A stretch of DNA of 64,000 nt from Microthrixaceae bacterium (lineage in GTDB: Bacteria; Actinomycetota; Acidimicrobiia; Acidimicrobiales; DATDAH01), in contig JACJWK010000016.1 in NCBI GenBank assembly GCA_020637195.1, positions 17,075 through 81,074 on the forward strand. Reading direction: 5' to 3'. Position numbers and translations under genes: made by a program. The notes under the pieces were generated by a model. The model saw only the letters and a list, made by a program, of their open reading frames with translations. It made no database searches and was not told the DNA's origin. This document shows, in pieces, positions 8,395 through 17,070 of this stretch (position 1 is its first letter; the number at the start of each line of letters is the position of its first letter).

Positions 8395-9582
8395 ATGGCT
8401 GACCTGCAGTTCATGGACGCCGACGGCCACATCATCGAGCCGCCGCACGACCTGCCCAAGTTCGCTCCCAAGGGCTACGAGGACAAGGTCTTCCACGTCG
8501 AGACCGACGACGAGGGCAAGGACTGGGTGGTGGTCGGCGACCGCCGCATCGAGGCGGACGTGTTCGCGTTCGCCGCGGCGGGCGGCCTGCCCGCCGAGGA
8601 GCGCGAGGCGGCGCACCGGGGCGAGCTGCGGTACTCCGACATGCGCTCGGGCGGCTGGGACGCCCAGATGCGCATGGCCGACATGAGCTCGGACGACATC
8701 GAGCTCTCGGTCCTCTACCCGACGTTCCTGCTCTCGTTCCAGAGCCAGCACCCGCTCGACGTCGTGGTGGCGCAGTGCCAGGCGTACAACGACTGGCTGA
8801 CCGAGCACGTGCGCGACAGCGACGGCCGCCTGCACGGCGTGGCCGTCCTGCCCCACCGCGACCCCGAGGCCGCCGCCGCCGAGATCGAGCGCGTCGGCAA
8901 GCGCCCCGAGATCGTCGGCGTGCAGGTGCGTCCCAACCCGGCGGTCGACTGGAAGCCGTTCATGGACGAGGTCTACGACCCCATCTGGCGGGCCGCGTCC
9001 GAGCACGGCCTGCCCGTCGGGCTGCACCCGCTGATGTCGGCCGACCTGCCGGGCGCGGTGCAGGGCCTGCGCCTGCACCGGATGAAGACGTCGGAGATCC
9101 CCGTCCAGGAGGACGCCGACATCAACGTCGACAACATCTTCTTCAGCCAGATGATCGGCAACCCCGTCGACATGATGTCGGCCATGACGTTCTTCCTCGC
9201 CGGCGGCGTGTGCAAGCGCTTCCCCGAGCTGAAGGTCGTGTTCCTCGAGACCAACGGCGGCTGGGTCGTGCCGTGGCTCGAGCGCATGGACCACCACTTC
9301 CACATGTACGGGTTCGACATCCCGTGGCTGGACAAGGACCCGTCCGAGTACTTCCGGCGCCAGTGCTGGATCTCGTTCGACGCCGACGAGTCCACCATCC
9401 CGTTCACCGCCGCCTCGGACTACGTCGGTGCCGATCGCATCGTCTGGGCCACCGACTACCCCCACCCCGACTCCAAGATCCCCGGCATCACGAAGGAGCT
9501 GGCCGACACGATCGCGCCGCTGCCCGAGGACCAGCAGCAGCTGATCGCGGGCGGCAACTGCCGGGCGCTCTACGGCATCTGA
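8395..9582 (+). CDS. Amidohydrolase family protein (second copy)
   Basis: 395 residues. MDADGHIIEPP at the N-terminus, VGLHPLM near residue 205, and WATDYPHPDSK near 350 give the same metal-site layout as the preceding protein, to which it is a distant paralogue. An AAAGGA ribosome-binding site lies 7 nt upstream, so unlike its neighbour it is translated with a leader, as expected for the second gene of an operon. These proteins often act after ring cleavage or hydroxylation, but the substrate is not identifiable. The acyltransferase gene begins 5 nt after the stop. Confidence 0.86.
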   Translation: MADLQFMDADGHIIEPPHDLPKFAPKGYEDKVFHVETDDEGKDWVVVGDRRIEADVFAFAAAGGLPAEEREAAHRGELRYSDMRSGGWDAQMRMADMSSDDIELSVLYPTFLLSFQSQHPLDVVVAQCQAYNDWLTEHVRDSDGRLHGVAVLPHRDPEAAAAEIERVGKRPEIVGVQVRPNPAVDWKPFMDEVYDPIWRAASEHGLPVGLHPLMSADLPGAVQGLRLHRMKTSEIPVQEDADINVDNIFFSQMIGNPVDMMSAMTFFLAGGVCKRFPELKVVFLETNGGWVVPWLERMDHHFHMYGFDIPWLDKDPSEYFRRQCWISFDADESTIPFTAASDYVGADRIVWATDYPHPDSKIPGITKELADTIAPLPEDQQQLIAGGNCRALYGI

Positions 9583-9586
9583 CGCG

Positions 9587-10217
9587 ATGGCCCCGCCGCG
9601 GGCCCTCGTCATCGTCGGGGCCGGCGGGCAGGGCCGGGAGGCGCTCGACACGGTCGAGGCCCTCAACGCCGTCACCCCGGTGTGGTCCTTCCTCGGCTTC
9701 CTCGCCGACGACGACCGCAGCGCGTCCCTGCTGGCGGACCGCGGTGAGCGGGTGCTCGGCCCGGTCGAGGAGCTCGAGCGCCTCGACGCCGACTACGTCA
9801 TCGGGATCGGCGACGCCACCGTGCGACGCGCCGTCGACGGTCGGGCCGCCGCCGATCGCCGGCCCGCCACGCTGGTGCACCCCACTGCGGTGCTCGGGAG
9901 CCAGGTCGAGCTGGGCGAGGCCTACGTGGGCGCGGTGCTCACCACCAACGTGTCGGTCGGGCGCCACACGATCGTCAACGTGGGCGCCACCCTGAGCCAC
10001 GACGTGATGGTCGGCGACTTCGCCACGGTGGGGCCTGGCAGCCACCTGGCCGGCAACGTCACGGTGGGCGACGGGGCCGACCTGGGCGTGGGCGTGGTGG
10101 CCCGCCCCGGGCGCCGATCAGGGCCGCCACGGTGGTGGGCGCGGGCGCGGTCGTGGTCGCCGACCTGCCGGCGGCATCGTCGCTGCCAGGGTCCCCGCCC
10201 GCCCGCTGCCCCGCTGA
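9587..10217 (+). pseudogene. Sugar O-acyltransferase (NeuD-type left-handed beta-helix), frameshifted
   Basis: The N-terminal half (residues 1-170) is in one frame: a Rossmann-like LVIVGAGGQGREALD segment, then hexapeptide repeats (AVLGSQVELG, NVSVGRHTIVNVG). The frame then shifts near 10,110 and again near 10,190. Restoring one G at each site gives the usual family ending (TVVGAGAVVVADLP, then a GVPARPLP-like tail) and the TGA at 10215-10217. The intact protein would be a PglD/NeuD-like acetyltransferase of about 210 residues that modifies an amino or deoxy sugar. Both shifts are single-base losses next to G or C runs, which suggests sequence error as much as gene decay. Confidence 0.75.
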
Positions 10218-10261
10218 CGCCCCGATCGCCGGCCCTGTCGTTGGCGGCGGGAGGACTCTGC

Positions 10262-10267
10262 CAGAAT
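10262..10267 (+). promoter_or_regulatory. -10 box of the first epimerase gene
   Basis: CAGAAT 6 nt before the ATG at 10274; weaker than the TANNNT boxes elsewhere but at the same leaderless spacing. Confidence 0.4.
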
Positions 10268-10273
10268 GGGGGG

Positions 10274-11214
10274 ATGCAGGCCCTGGTCACCGGCGCGGCC
10301 GGGTTCGTCGGCTCCACGCTGGTCGACGCGCTGCTGGCCGGTGGGCACCAGGTGCGCGGGGTCGACGCCTTCGTGCCGTTCTACGACCCGGCCGACAAGC
10401 GGGCCAACCTCGCCGGCGCCCACCGCCGCCGGCTTCGAGCTCGTCGAGGCCGACCTCGCCGGGGCCGACCTCGTGGGCCTCCTCGACAGGGTGGACGTGG
10501 TGTTCCACCTGGCCGCGCAGGCCGGCGTGCGGCTCGTGGGCGGGGGCCTGCGGACTACCTGCACCACAACGTGCTCGCCACCCAGCGTGCTCGAGGCCTG
10601 CCGCGAGCGGCCGGTCGGCCGGGTCGTCTACGCATCCAGCTCGTCGGTGTACGGGCAGGCCACCCACTACCCGACCGCCGAGGCCGACCTGCCCGCGCCC
10701 CACAGCCCGTACGGCGTCACAAGCTGGCCGGCGAGCACCTCTGCAGCCTCTACGGCGCCAACCACGGGTGCCGACGGTGTCGCTGCGCTACTTCACGGTG
10801 TACGGCCCCCGCCAGCGCCCGGACATGGCGCTGCACCGCCTCGTCGAGCACGGCCTGGCGGGCACCGCGTTCCCGCTCTACGGCGACGGCTCGCAGCGAC
10901 GGAGCTGACCTTCGTGCAGGACGTCGTGGCGGCCACCGTGGCTGCGGCCACGGCCGACCTCGAGCCGGGCACGGTCGTCAACGTGGCCGGAGGTCTGACG
11001 TGGCCCTCGCCGAGCTGATCGACTCGTCGGCGCCCTGGTGGGCCGGCCGGTGGAGGTGGAGCGCCACGCGTCGCGCCTGGCGACGTGGCCTGCACGGTGG
11101 GGCCACGGAGCGGGCCTGGCGCTGCTCGGGTGGGAGCCGGCGGTCGGGCTGAGCGAGGGCGTGGCTGCGCAGGTGGACTGGCACCGCGAGCGCGCGGCCG
11201 CCGCCGCGCCGTGA
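10274..11214 (+). pseudogene. NAD-dependent epimerase/dehydratase, multiply frameshifted
   Basis: Begins MQALVTGAAGFVGSTLVDALL, a classic extended-SDR nucleotide-binding start. The protein must be read through several frames: VDVVFHLAAQAGVR, DYLHHNVLATQ, VVYASSSSVYGQ, HKLAGEHLCSLYG, TVSLRYFTVYGPRQRPDM, LTFVQDVVAATV and VVNVAGG occur in order, in the right spacing. All motifs of a UDP-glucose 4-epimerase or UDP-glucuronate epimerase relative are present, including the SSSVYG motif. I count about nine indels, roughly at 10,420, 10,550, 10,590, 10,720, 10,770, 10,902, 10,993, 11,030 and 11,080-11,110. The stop overlaps the next gene's GTG, which shows the intended gene boundary is intact. Confidence 0.75.
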
Positions 11215-12163
11215 GGGTCGTCGTCACCGGTGGGGCCGGGTTCATCGGGGCCAACCTCGTCCGCCGCCTGCTGGCCGACGGCCACGCCGTCGTCGTGGTC
11301 GACGACCTCTCGACGGGCGACCGCGACAACCTGGCCGGCGTGGAGGGCCCCCTCGAGCTGGTCGAGGGCACCGTGGTCGACCCGGCCCTGGTCGACGACG
11401 CCCTCGACGGCGCCGCTGCCGTCGTGCACCTGGCCGCCCGCCCCTCGGTGCCGCGCTCGCTCGACGACCCCGTCGCCACCCACGTGGCCAACGTCGACGG
11501 GACGCTCGCCGTGCTCGAGGGGGCCCGACGCGTGGCCCGCCGAGGCGCCCCGGCCCCGCACCTGGTCGTGGCCTCCTCCTCGTCGGTGTACGGGGCCAAC
11601 CCGGTGCTGCCCAAGCACGAGGACCTCGTGCCCCAGCCGCGCAGCCCGTACGCGGCGTCCAAGCTGGCCGCCGAGGCCTACGCCCTCGCCTACCACCACG
11701 GCTTCGGCCTCGACGTGCTCGTGCTGCGCTTCTTCAACGTGTTCGGCCCCCTGGCAGCCGGCCGGCCACGACTACGCCGCGGTGGTGCCCGCCTTCATCG
11801 ACGCGGCGCCTCGGGGCGCTCCGGTGACCATCCACGGCGACGGCACCCAGTCGAGGACTTCACCTTCGTCGACACCGTCACCGCGGTGCTGGCCGACGGT
11901 CGCCCGGCGGGTCCACGACCCGGGGCCGGTCAACCTCGCCTGGGACCCGGAGCGACCTGCTCGACCTCCTCGGCCGGCTCGAGGCGCTCCTCGGGCGGCC
12001 GATCGAGCGCCGGCACGCACCGCCGCGGCGGGCGACGTCCCGCACTCGGCGGCCGATCCGTCGCGGCTGCGCCGGCTGTTCCCGCCGTCGAGCCTGTGGG
12101 TCTCGACGAGGCCTGGCCGCCACGCTGGAGTGGTGGCGAGGTCGCGGCGGCGCGGACCGGTGA
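11211..12163 (+). pseudogene. Second NAD-dependent epimerase/dehydratase, multiply frameshifted
   Basis: Starts at GTG 11211 in a GTGA overlap. The first 180 residues are intact: VVVTGGAGFIGANLVRRLL, VVHLAARPSVPRS, VASSSSVYGANP, SPYAASKLAAEAY (YxxxK), VLRFFNVFGP. From about 11,750 the frame changes (one extra G turns a CTGCAG into CTGGCAG), then shifts again near 11,850, 11,905, 11,955, 12,035 and 12,108, while HDYAAVVPAFID, VEDFTFVDTV and SDLLDLLGRLEALLG appear in order. The product would be a UDP-sugar 4-epimerase-like enzyme of about 315 residues. Its stop at 12161-12163 overlaps the GTG of the glycosyltransferase gene. Confidence 0.75.
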
Positions 12164-13251
12164 GCGACCTGCGCGTCGTCGTGGACGCCACCGCCATCCG
12201 CCTCGGCGGGGGGCTCTCGTACGTGTCGCGCCAACTGCGCGGCGTCGAGCGGGTGGCCCCCGACCTCGACGTCACGGTGATGTCGCGCCGTGGAACGACG
12301 CCGCGCTGCGTGAGGCGCTGGCCCTCCCGGTCGTCGCGTCCGGGGTGCGCAGCACCCGGGGCCGGCTGGTGTACGAGCAGGTCAGGCTGCCCTGTCGGGT
12401 GACGGGGGTGCGGTGCTGCACTGCCCCGGGAACCTCGCGCCGATCCTGCCGGGCCTGGGTCATCGACCGTCGTCACCATCCAGAACCCGAACCTGTTCGG
12501 CGTGGGACAGGCCCTGCCCCACAACCGGGCGTGGTACCGGCGGCTGCGCATCCACGGCGCGCGGCGATCGGTCGAGCGCTCCACCCGGGTGGTGGCGGTG
12601 TCCGAGGCGATGATGGCGCAGGTGCGCGCCGACGTGCCCACCCTGGGTGAGCGGGGCGTCGTCGTCCAGAGCGGGCGCCCCGAGTGGGTCGACGGCGAGG
12701 AACCGCCCGTCGGCCTCCCCGTGTCGGGGCTCGACTACCTGCTCTCCCTCGCCAACGACGCGCCTCACAAGCGCCTCGACGACCTCGTCCTGGCCTGGGG
12801 CCGGGCCTTCGGCGACGCAGGGGCCGAGGCCCCGGCGCTCGTGTTCGTGGGCGACCTGCCCGCGGCCCGTTGCGCCGAGCAGCGCGCGCTCGTCCCGGCC
12901 GCCTGCGCGACCGCCTGCTCTACACCGGCCCGGTCGAGCGCCCCCAGGTGCTGCGCTGGCTCGTGGCCCACGCTGGCCATGGTGGCCACGTCCGCGCTGG
13001 AGGCCACCCCACACGCCCGCCGAGGCGGGCGCTTCGGGTGCCCGCTCGTGCTGTCGGACATCCCGCCCCATCGGGAGACGGCCACCGACCACCCGTTCGC
13101 CTACGTGCCGGTGGGCGCGGTCGACGCCCTCGCCGAGGTGCTCCCGCGGGTCGTCGTCGAGGGCGACCGCACGCCGTGGGAGTGGCCGCTGAGCTGGGAC
13201 GACCACGCCCGGGAGCTGATCGGGGTGTGGGAGGCCGCCGCGGGCGGCTGA
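12160..13251 (+). pseudogene. Family 4-type glycosyltransferase, frameshifted
   Basis: Starts GTG 12160 (GTGA overlap). Segments in order but different frames: LRVVVDATAIRLGGGLSYVSR, WNDAALREALALPVVASGVR, VLHCPGNLAPILPG, then a long intact stretch with VAVSEAMMAQVRAD and LSLANDAPHKRLDDLVLAW, then LRDRLLYTGPVERPQVLRWL and CPLVLSDIPPHRE in the C-terminal nucleotide-sugar-binding domain. This is a GT-B retaining glycosyltransferase of the GT4 kind (about 360 residues when repaired). Shifts lie near 12,290, 12,400, 12,465, 12,900, 12,970 and 13,035. It is the last forward gene of the acyltransferase-epimerase-epimerase-GT operon and converges on the sugar-transferase gene with an 18-bp gap. Confidence 0.72.
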
Positions 13252-13269
13252 CCCCGGCTCGGCCCGTCC

Positions 13270-13860
13270 TCAGCCGCGGAACTCGTCGCGCGTGGCCCGG
13301 CCCTCCTGGCTCACGCCGGTGCCGCTCACGACCGCGAAGAGGGTGCGGCCGAGGACGGCCAGGTCCAGCGTGAACGAGCGGTGGTCGACGTACCACACGT
13401 CGAGGGCCAACTGCTCCTCCCACGACAGGTCGTTGCGGCCCTGCACCTGGGCGAGGCCCGTGACCCCGGGCCGCACCTCGTGGCGGCGGCGCTGCTCAGC
13501 GGAGTAGCGGGGCAGGTAGGCCTCGAGCAGGGGCCGGGGCCCGACGAGCGACATGTCGCCCCGCAGCACGTTCCAGAGCGTCGGCAGCTCGTCGAGGCTG
13601 GTGCGGCGGAGCCACCGGCCGAGCCGGGTGAGCCGCTCGGCATCGGTGGCGAGGGCCTCCTCGCCGGGCCGGGGCGCCCGCATGGTGCGGAACTTGCAGA
13701 GGGTGAAGAGCGCCTCGTCCCGTCCGGGCCGCGTCTGGCGGAAGAGCACCGGTCGGCCCATCGTGAGGCGGATCGCGACCGCGATGGCCGCCATCGGCAG
13801 CGCGACCACGAGCAGCACCAGGGCGCTGACCACCACGTCGAGGGCGCGCTTGAGGGTCAT
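13270..13860 (-). CDS. Initiating sugar-1-phosphate (bacterial sugar) transferase
   Basis: 196 residues, intact although it lies inside the frameshift-rich block. One N-terminal hydrophobic segment (residues 6-30), then KFRTM, LDELPTLWNVLRGDMSLVGPRP and GLAQVQGRN, the catalytic motifs of the monotopic phosphoglycosyl transferase family (PglC/WbaP C-terminal domain). It lacks the extra membrane helices of the large WbaP/WcaJ type, so it is the short PglC-like form. It would put the first sugar phosphate on undecaprenyl or decaprenyl phosphate to start a surface glycan. Its ATG overlaps the stop of the upstream glycosyltransferase gene. Confidence 0.88.
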   Translation of the reverse strand: MTLKRALDVVVSALVLLVVALPMAAIAVAIRLTMGRPVLFRQTRPGRDEALFTLCKFRTMRAPRPGEEALATDAERLTRLGRWLRRTSLDELPTLWNVLRGDMSLVGPRPLLEAYLPRYSAEQRRRHEVRPGVTGLAQVQGRNDLSWEEQLALDVWYVDHRSFTLDLAVLGRTLFAVVSGTGVSQEGRATRDEFRG

Positions 13861-15064
13861 CGGGCGCCCTGGGCCCGGCGGAGGGCGTGCTCGAGCCTGG
13901 CCGCCCGCGGCGCGACCGTGTACTGCGCCGGATGAGGCGCGACCCCGCTCGCCCATCGCGCCCGGTCGGCCGCCGGCGCCGCGAGCAGCGCCCGCAGGCC
14001 GTCGGCGATCGCCGGCGGCGACGGCCATCCCCGCGCCGGCGTCGGTGACGAGGTCGCCGACGTCCCCGGGGACGTTCGTGAGGACGGGCAGGCCCGCCGC
14101 CAGGTAGTCGAACACCTTGTTGGGGCTCACCCCGAGGTGAACAGCCCGACGTCGGCGAGCACGTGCAGCCCCACGTCGGCGGCCCTGAGGGCGGCGGGCA
14201 TCTCGGACTTGGGGCGGGCGTCCGCGAACACCACGTTGGTCAGCCCCTCACGACGGCACCGCTCGACGAGGCCGGCCTTCGAGGGGCCGTCGCCCACGAG
14301 GACCAGGCGCACCTCGGGGTGGTCGGTCGCGAGGTCGGCTGCGGCGTCGAGCGCGAGGTCGAGCCCGTTCGCGGGCCCGTGGGCCCCGGCGTACAGCACG
14401 AGGACCTCGTCGTCGGCGATGCCGAGCGCGGCGCGGGCGGCGTGACGATCGGGGAGGGGGTCGACCACGTCGGCACCGTTGGACACCAGGTGGACCCGGT
14501 CGGGGTCCGCCCCGCGCTCGACGAGGGCGGTGGCGACGCCGGGGGCGAGCACGACGACGGCGTCGGCACGGCCGAGCACCCACCCGGCCAGCGCCGCGAG
14601 GACCCGGTAGAGGCCCGATTCGGGCCGGAGCTGGCCCATCTCGACGAGCACCTCCGGCCACAGGTCCCGCACCTCGAGCACGAACGGCACCCGACGGAGC
14701 CGGGCCACGATCCAGGCCGCGAGGGGAGCGAGCAGGTGCGGGGTGGATCCCACGACCACCGTGGGGCGTCGCGTGAGCAGCCCGACGAGGGTGGCGGTGA
14801 CGGCGTACGAGGCCCAGTTGAGGACCCGGGCCGCGCCGTTGCCGGCGTACGGCCACGTCCACACCGTGCGGTAGGCCGTGGAGGGTTAGGCAGTACGAGC
14901 GCTGCCGCAGGCGGGTGAGGTAGTTGCGGTCCGCGGCCAGGATCTCGCACGACCAGCCGGGGAGCGCGCCGTAGAGCTCGATGTGGCGGGTCCCTGCCCG
15001 GCTGGCCCCTCCGACGAGGCGAAGTGGTTCAGGACGAGCACCCGGTCGGCCGCGCCTGCGTCAT
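13857..15064 (-). pseudogene. Family 4 glycosyltransferase, frameshifted
   Basis: The ATG at 15064 overlaps the heparinase-like stop (ATGA), and the TGA at 13857-13859 overlaps the next gene's ATG. In between, VLVLNHFAS, ELYGALPGWSCEILAADRNYLTRL, a long intact piece (residues roughly 65-310, with STPHLLAPLAAW, FVLEVRDLWPEVLVEMG, VLYAGAHGPANGLDLAL) and SPNKVFDYLAAGLPVLTNV lie in successive frames. This is a WbuB/colanic-acid-type GT4 enzyme. Shifts are near 15,045, 15,000, 14,890, 14,130 and 14,020. The one at 14,130 is a missing G in a G run, which turns GTGAGC into a false TGA. Confidence 0.75.
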
Positions 15065-17070
15065 CGCAGCACCACCCGGGCCGCGGCGGCGCCGGGCCGG
15101 TCGGGATCGTGGCGCCGGAGGTCGACCGCCCCGTCGCCCCACGCCACGGTCAGGGGCCGCTCCGAGATCGAGCAGGTCACCGTGGAGGCGGGCGTCGCCG
15201 AGCGCGGCGCGCCCGGTCTCGGCGGTGAGCGACCACGCCACCGGGCCTCCCAGGCGCCCGAGACGAGCACGCGGGCGGTCTCGACGGACCCGTAGGTGAG
15301 CTCCACGGCCCGTCGGCCAGGTCCACCGGGCGCCCTCGGTGAGCAGGCCCCAGCGGCCGGGCCCCGCCCGCCGTGGTGAGCAGGCCCTCGCCCTCCCCGA
15401 CGTGCCCGGTGCGAGGGGCAGCGTGAGCTCCACTCGGGGCCCGGCGGGCCCTCGACCCAGTCGGCCACCACGATGCCGCTGCCGTCGTCGGCCACGACGA
15501 CGGCCCGCACGACGCGGCGTCGGGGCCGGAGGCGGCGGTACGCGTCGTGCGCCCCCCACAGCACCGTGGCGCCGGGGAGCTCGAGGGGCGGGCCGACGCG
15601 GCCCGTCGCGGTGTGTGCCCACCGGAACGCCCGGTGGGGGACGAGCTGGTCCTCGCCCTCGAGCGTCACGACGGCGTGGGCCGCCGACGAGCGCAACAGC
15701 GAGCGGCTCTCGTCGCGCCCGTTGTAGTTGCCGGTGCCGGGGTCGCCCACGAGCCACTCGTCGCCGAGGCGGACCGCGACGGTGGTGTGGTCGGCGTGGC
15801 CGTGCCAGGGCCCGCCCCCGGCCTTGAGCCACACGACGAGGTCGCCCCGGGCGGCCCGGGCCAGCCCGCCCCCGATGCTGTGGCCGTCGCGCTGGGCGGG
15901 CTCGCCCGCGGCGGGCTCGCCCGGCGGCGCGTACCAGGCGAGCTCGTCGTGCTCGTCGCGCCAGGCGTCCGGGGCCCCGTCCCCGCAGAGGGCGAGCGCG
16001 AGCCGCGCGGAGCCGGCGAGGTCGAGCGGGTCGCCACACGCCGCGAGGGCCCGGCCCTCGTCCCAGTCGCCGTGGTGGGGCACGGGCCCCTCGTGCACGC
16101 CGAGCCGGTCGAGGAAGCGGGCGCTGCGGTGCAGGGCCGCGAGCACGGCGGGTGGGGCGTCGCCGAGCAGGGCCCGTCGGGCCAGCAGCTCGACCACGAA
16201 CCGGTGGTAGGAGACCGAGTCCTCGACCATGGATCCGTCGGGTCGCACCTCCCGGTCGAGCTGGGCCAACAGGAGGCGCTCTCCCACCCGGCCCCAGCGC
16301 TGGGCGGCGGGCTCGTCGGGGAACGCCCGGGACAGCGTCACGAGCCCGACGGCGTCGCCGAGCAGGTGGTTGTTGCGCATCGTGCTGACGGTGTACGGCA
16401 GCTCGAGCAGCAGGTGGTTGCCGCTGTGGAAGAGGTGCGCGTCGACCCCGGCCCGCACCTCGGGGGTGAGGTGGTGGCCGGCCCACGCGAGGATCTCGAG
16501 CCACGCCATCGCCCGCAGCGCCACCTCGAGGTTCGAGGCCCAGTGGACGCCCTGCTCGAGCGGGCTGTGCCGGAGCCAGCTGCGCAGGTGGGCGTCGAGG
16601 GTCGCGGCCCACCGGGGGTCGGGGTCGGCGGTGGCCAGGGCGCGGGCGAGCACGACGAGGTGGCGGTGGCGCCCCAGCTCCCAGACCCACTTGATGTCGG
16701 CGAGGCGCCCGGCCAGCCGGACGTCGATCTGCCACCAGGGCTCCTCGGGCCAGCGCACCCCGGGCGCGGCGGGGTCGTACGACGCGTGCCAGTCGGGCTC
16801 GGGGCCGACCTCGACCCGGTACCCGAAGAGGGTGACCCGCCCGGCCGCGATGGCGGCGGCCTCGGCGCGGGCCCGGGCCGAGGCCGGTTCGCCGGGGGCG
16901 GGTAGCCGGTAGACGGGGCCCGAGAGGGCGTCGGGCGGCACCCGCCGGAGGGCGGCCTCGAACACGAGGCGGTGGCCGCCGAGGGACTTGGAGCCGTCGT
17001 AGGCGACCCGGAGGGGGGCACCGACCCCGAGGGCGCGCACGTCGCGCGCCGCCGCCCGCAGGCGGCTCAC
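15061..17070 (-). CDS. Heparinase II/III-like protein (C-terminus frameshifted)
   Basis: GTG start at 17070 overlaps the dprE1 stop. About 670 residues. The N-terminal two thirds form the alpha/alpha-toroid region of alginate/heparinase lyase relatives (WASNLEVALRAMAWL, VSTMRNNHLLGDAVGL, SMVEDSVSYHRFVVELL). The C-terminal beta domain starts with GPWHGHADHTTVAVRLG and VGDPGTGNYNG, the Heparinase_II_III signature. In such gene sets these proteins cleave or process uronic-acid-containing surface polysaccharide; the UDP-sugar dehydrogenase nearby could supply the uronic acid. The last 150 residues are disturbed by shifts near 15,433, 15,310, 15,240 and 15,155; the final RVVLR and stop are in the original frame. 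Confidence 0.78.
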   Translation of the reverse strand: MSRLRAAARDVRALGVGAPLRVAYDGSKSLGGHRLVFEAALRRVPPDALSGPVYRLPAPGEPASARARAEAAAIAAGRVTLFGYRVEVGPEPDWHASYDPAAPGVRWPEEPWWQIDVRLAGRLADIKWVWELGRHRHLVVLARALATADPDPRWAATLDAHLRSWLRHSPLEQGVHWASNLEVALRAMAWLEILAWAGHHLTPEVRAGVDAHLFHSGNHLLLELPYTVSTMRNNHLLGDAVGLVTLSRAFPDEPAAQRWGRVGERLLLAQLDREVRPDGSMVEDSVSYHRFVVELLARRALLGDAPPAVLAALHRSARFLDRLGVHEGPVPHHGDWDEGRALAACGDPLDLAGSARLALALCGDGAPDAWRDEHDELAWYAPPGEPAAGEPAQRDGHSIGGGLARAARGDLVVWLKAGGGPWHGHADHTTVAVRLGDEWLVGDPGTGNYNGRDESRSLLRSSAAHAVVTLEGEDQLVPHRAFRWAHTATGRVGPPLELPGATVLWGAHDAYRRLRPRRRVVRAVVVADDGSGIVVADWVEGPPGPEWSSRCPSHRARRGGRGPAHHGGRGPAAGACSPRAPGGPGRRAVELTYGSVETARVLVSGAWEARWRGRSPPRPGAPRSATPASTVTCSISERPLTVAWGDGAVDLRRHDPDRPGAAAARVVLR

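Noticed and set aside
10274..13251. True pseudogene island from genome decay
   Set aside because: Not excluded, but every motif survives between indels, substitutions look normal and stop-start overlaps are kept; sequence error fits better.
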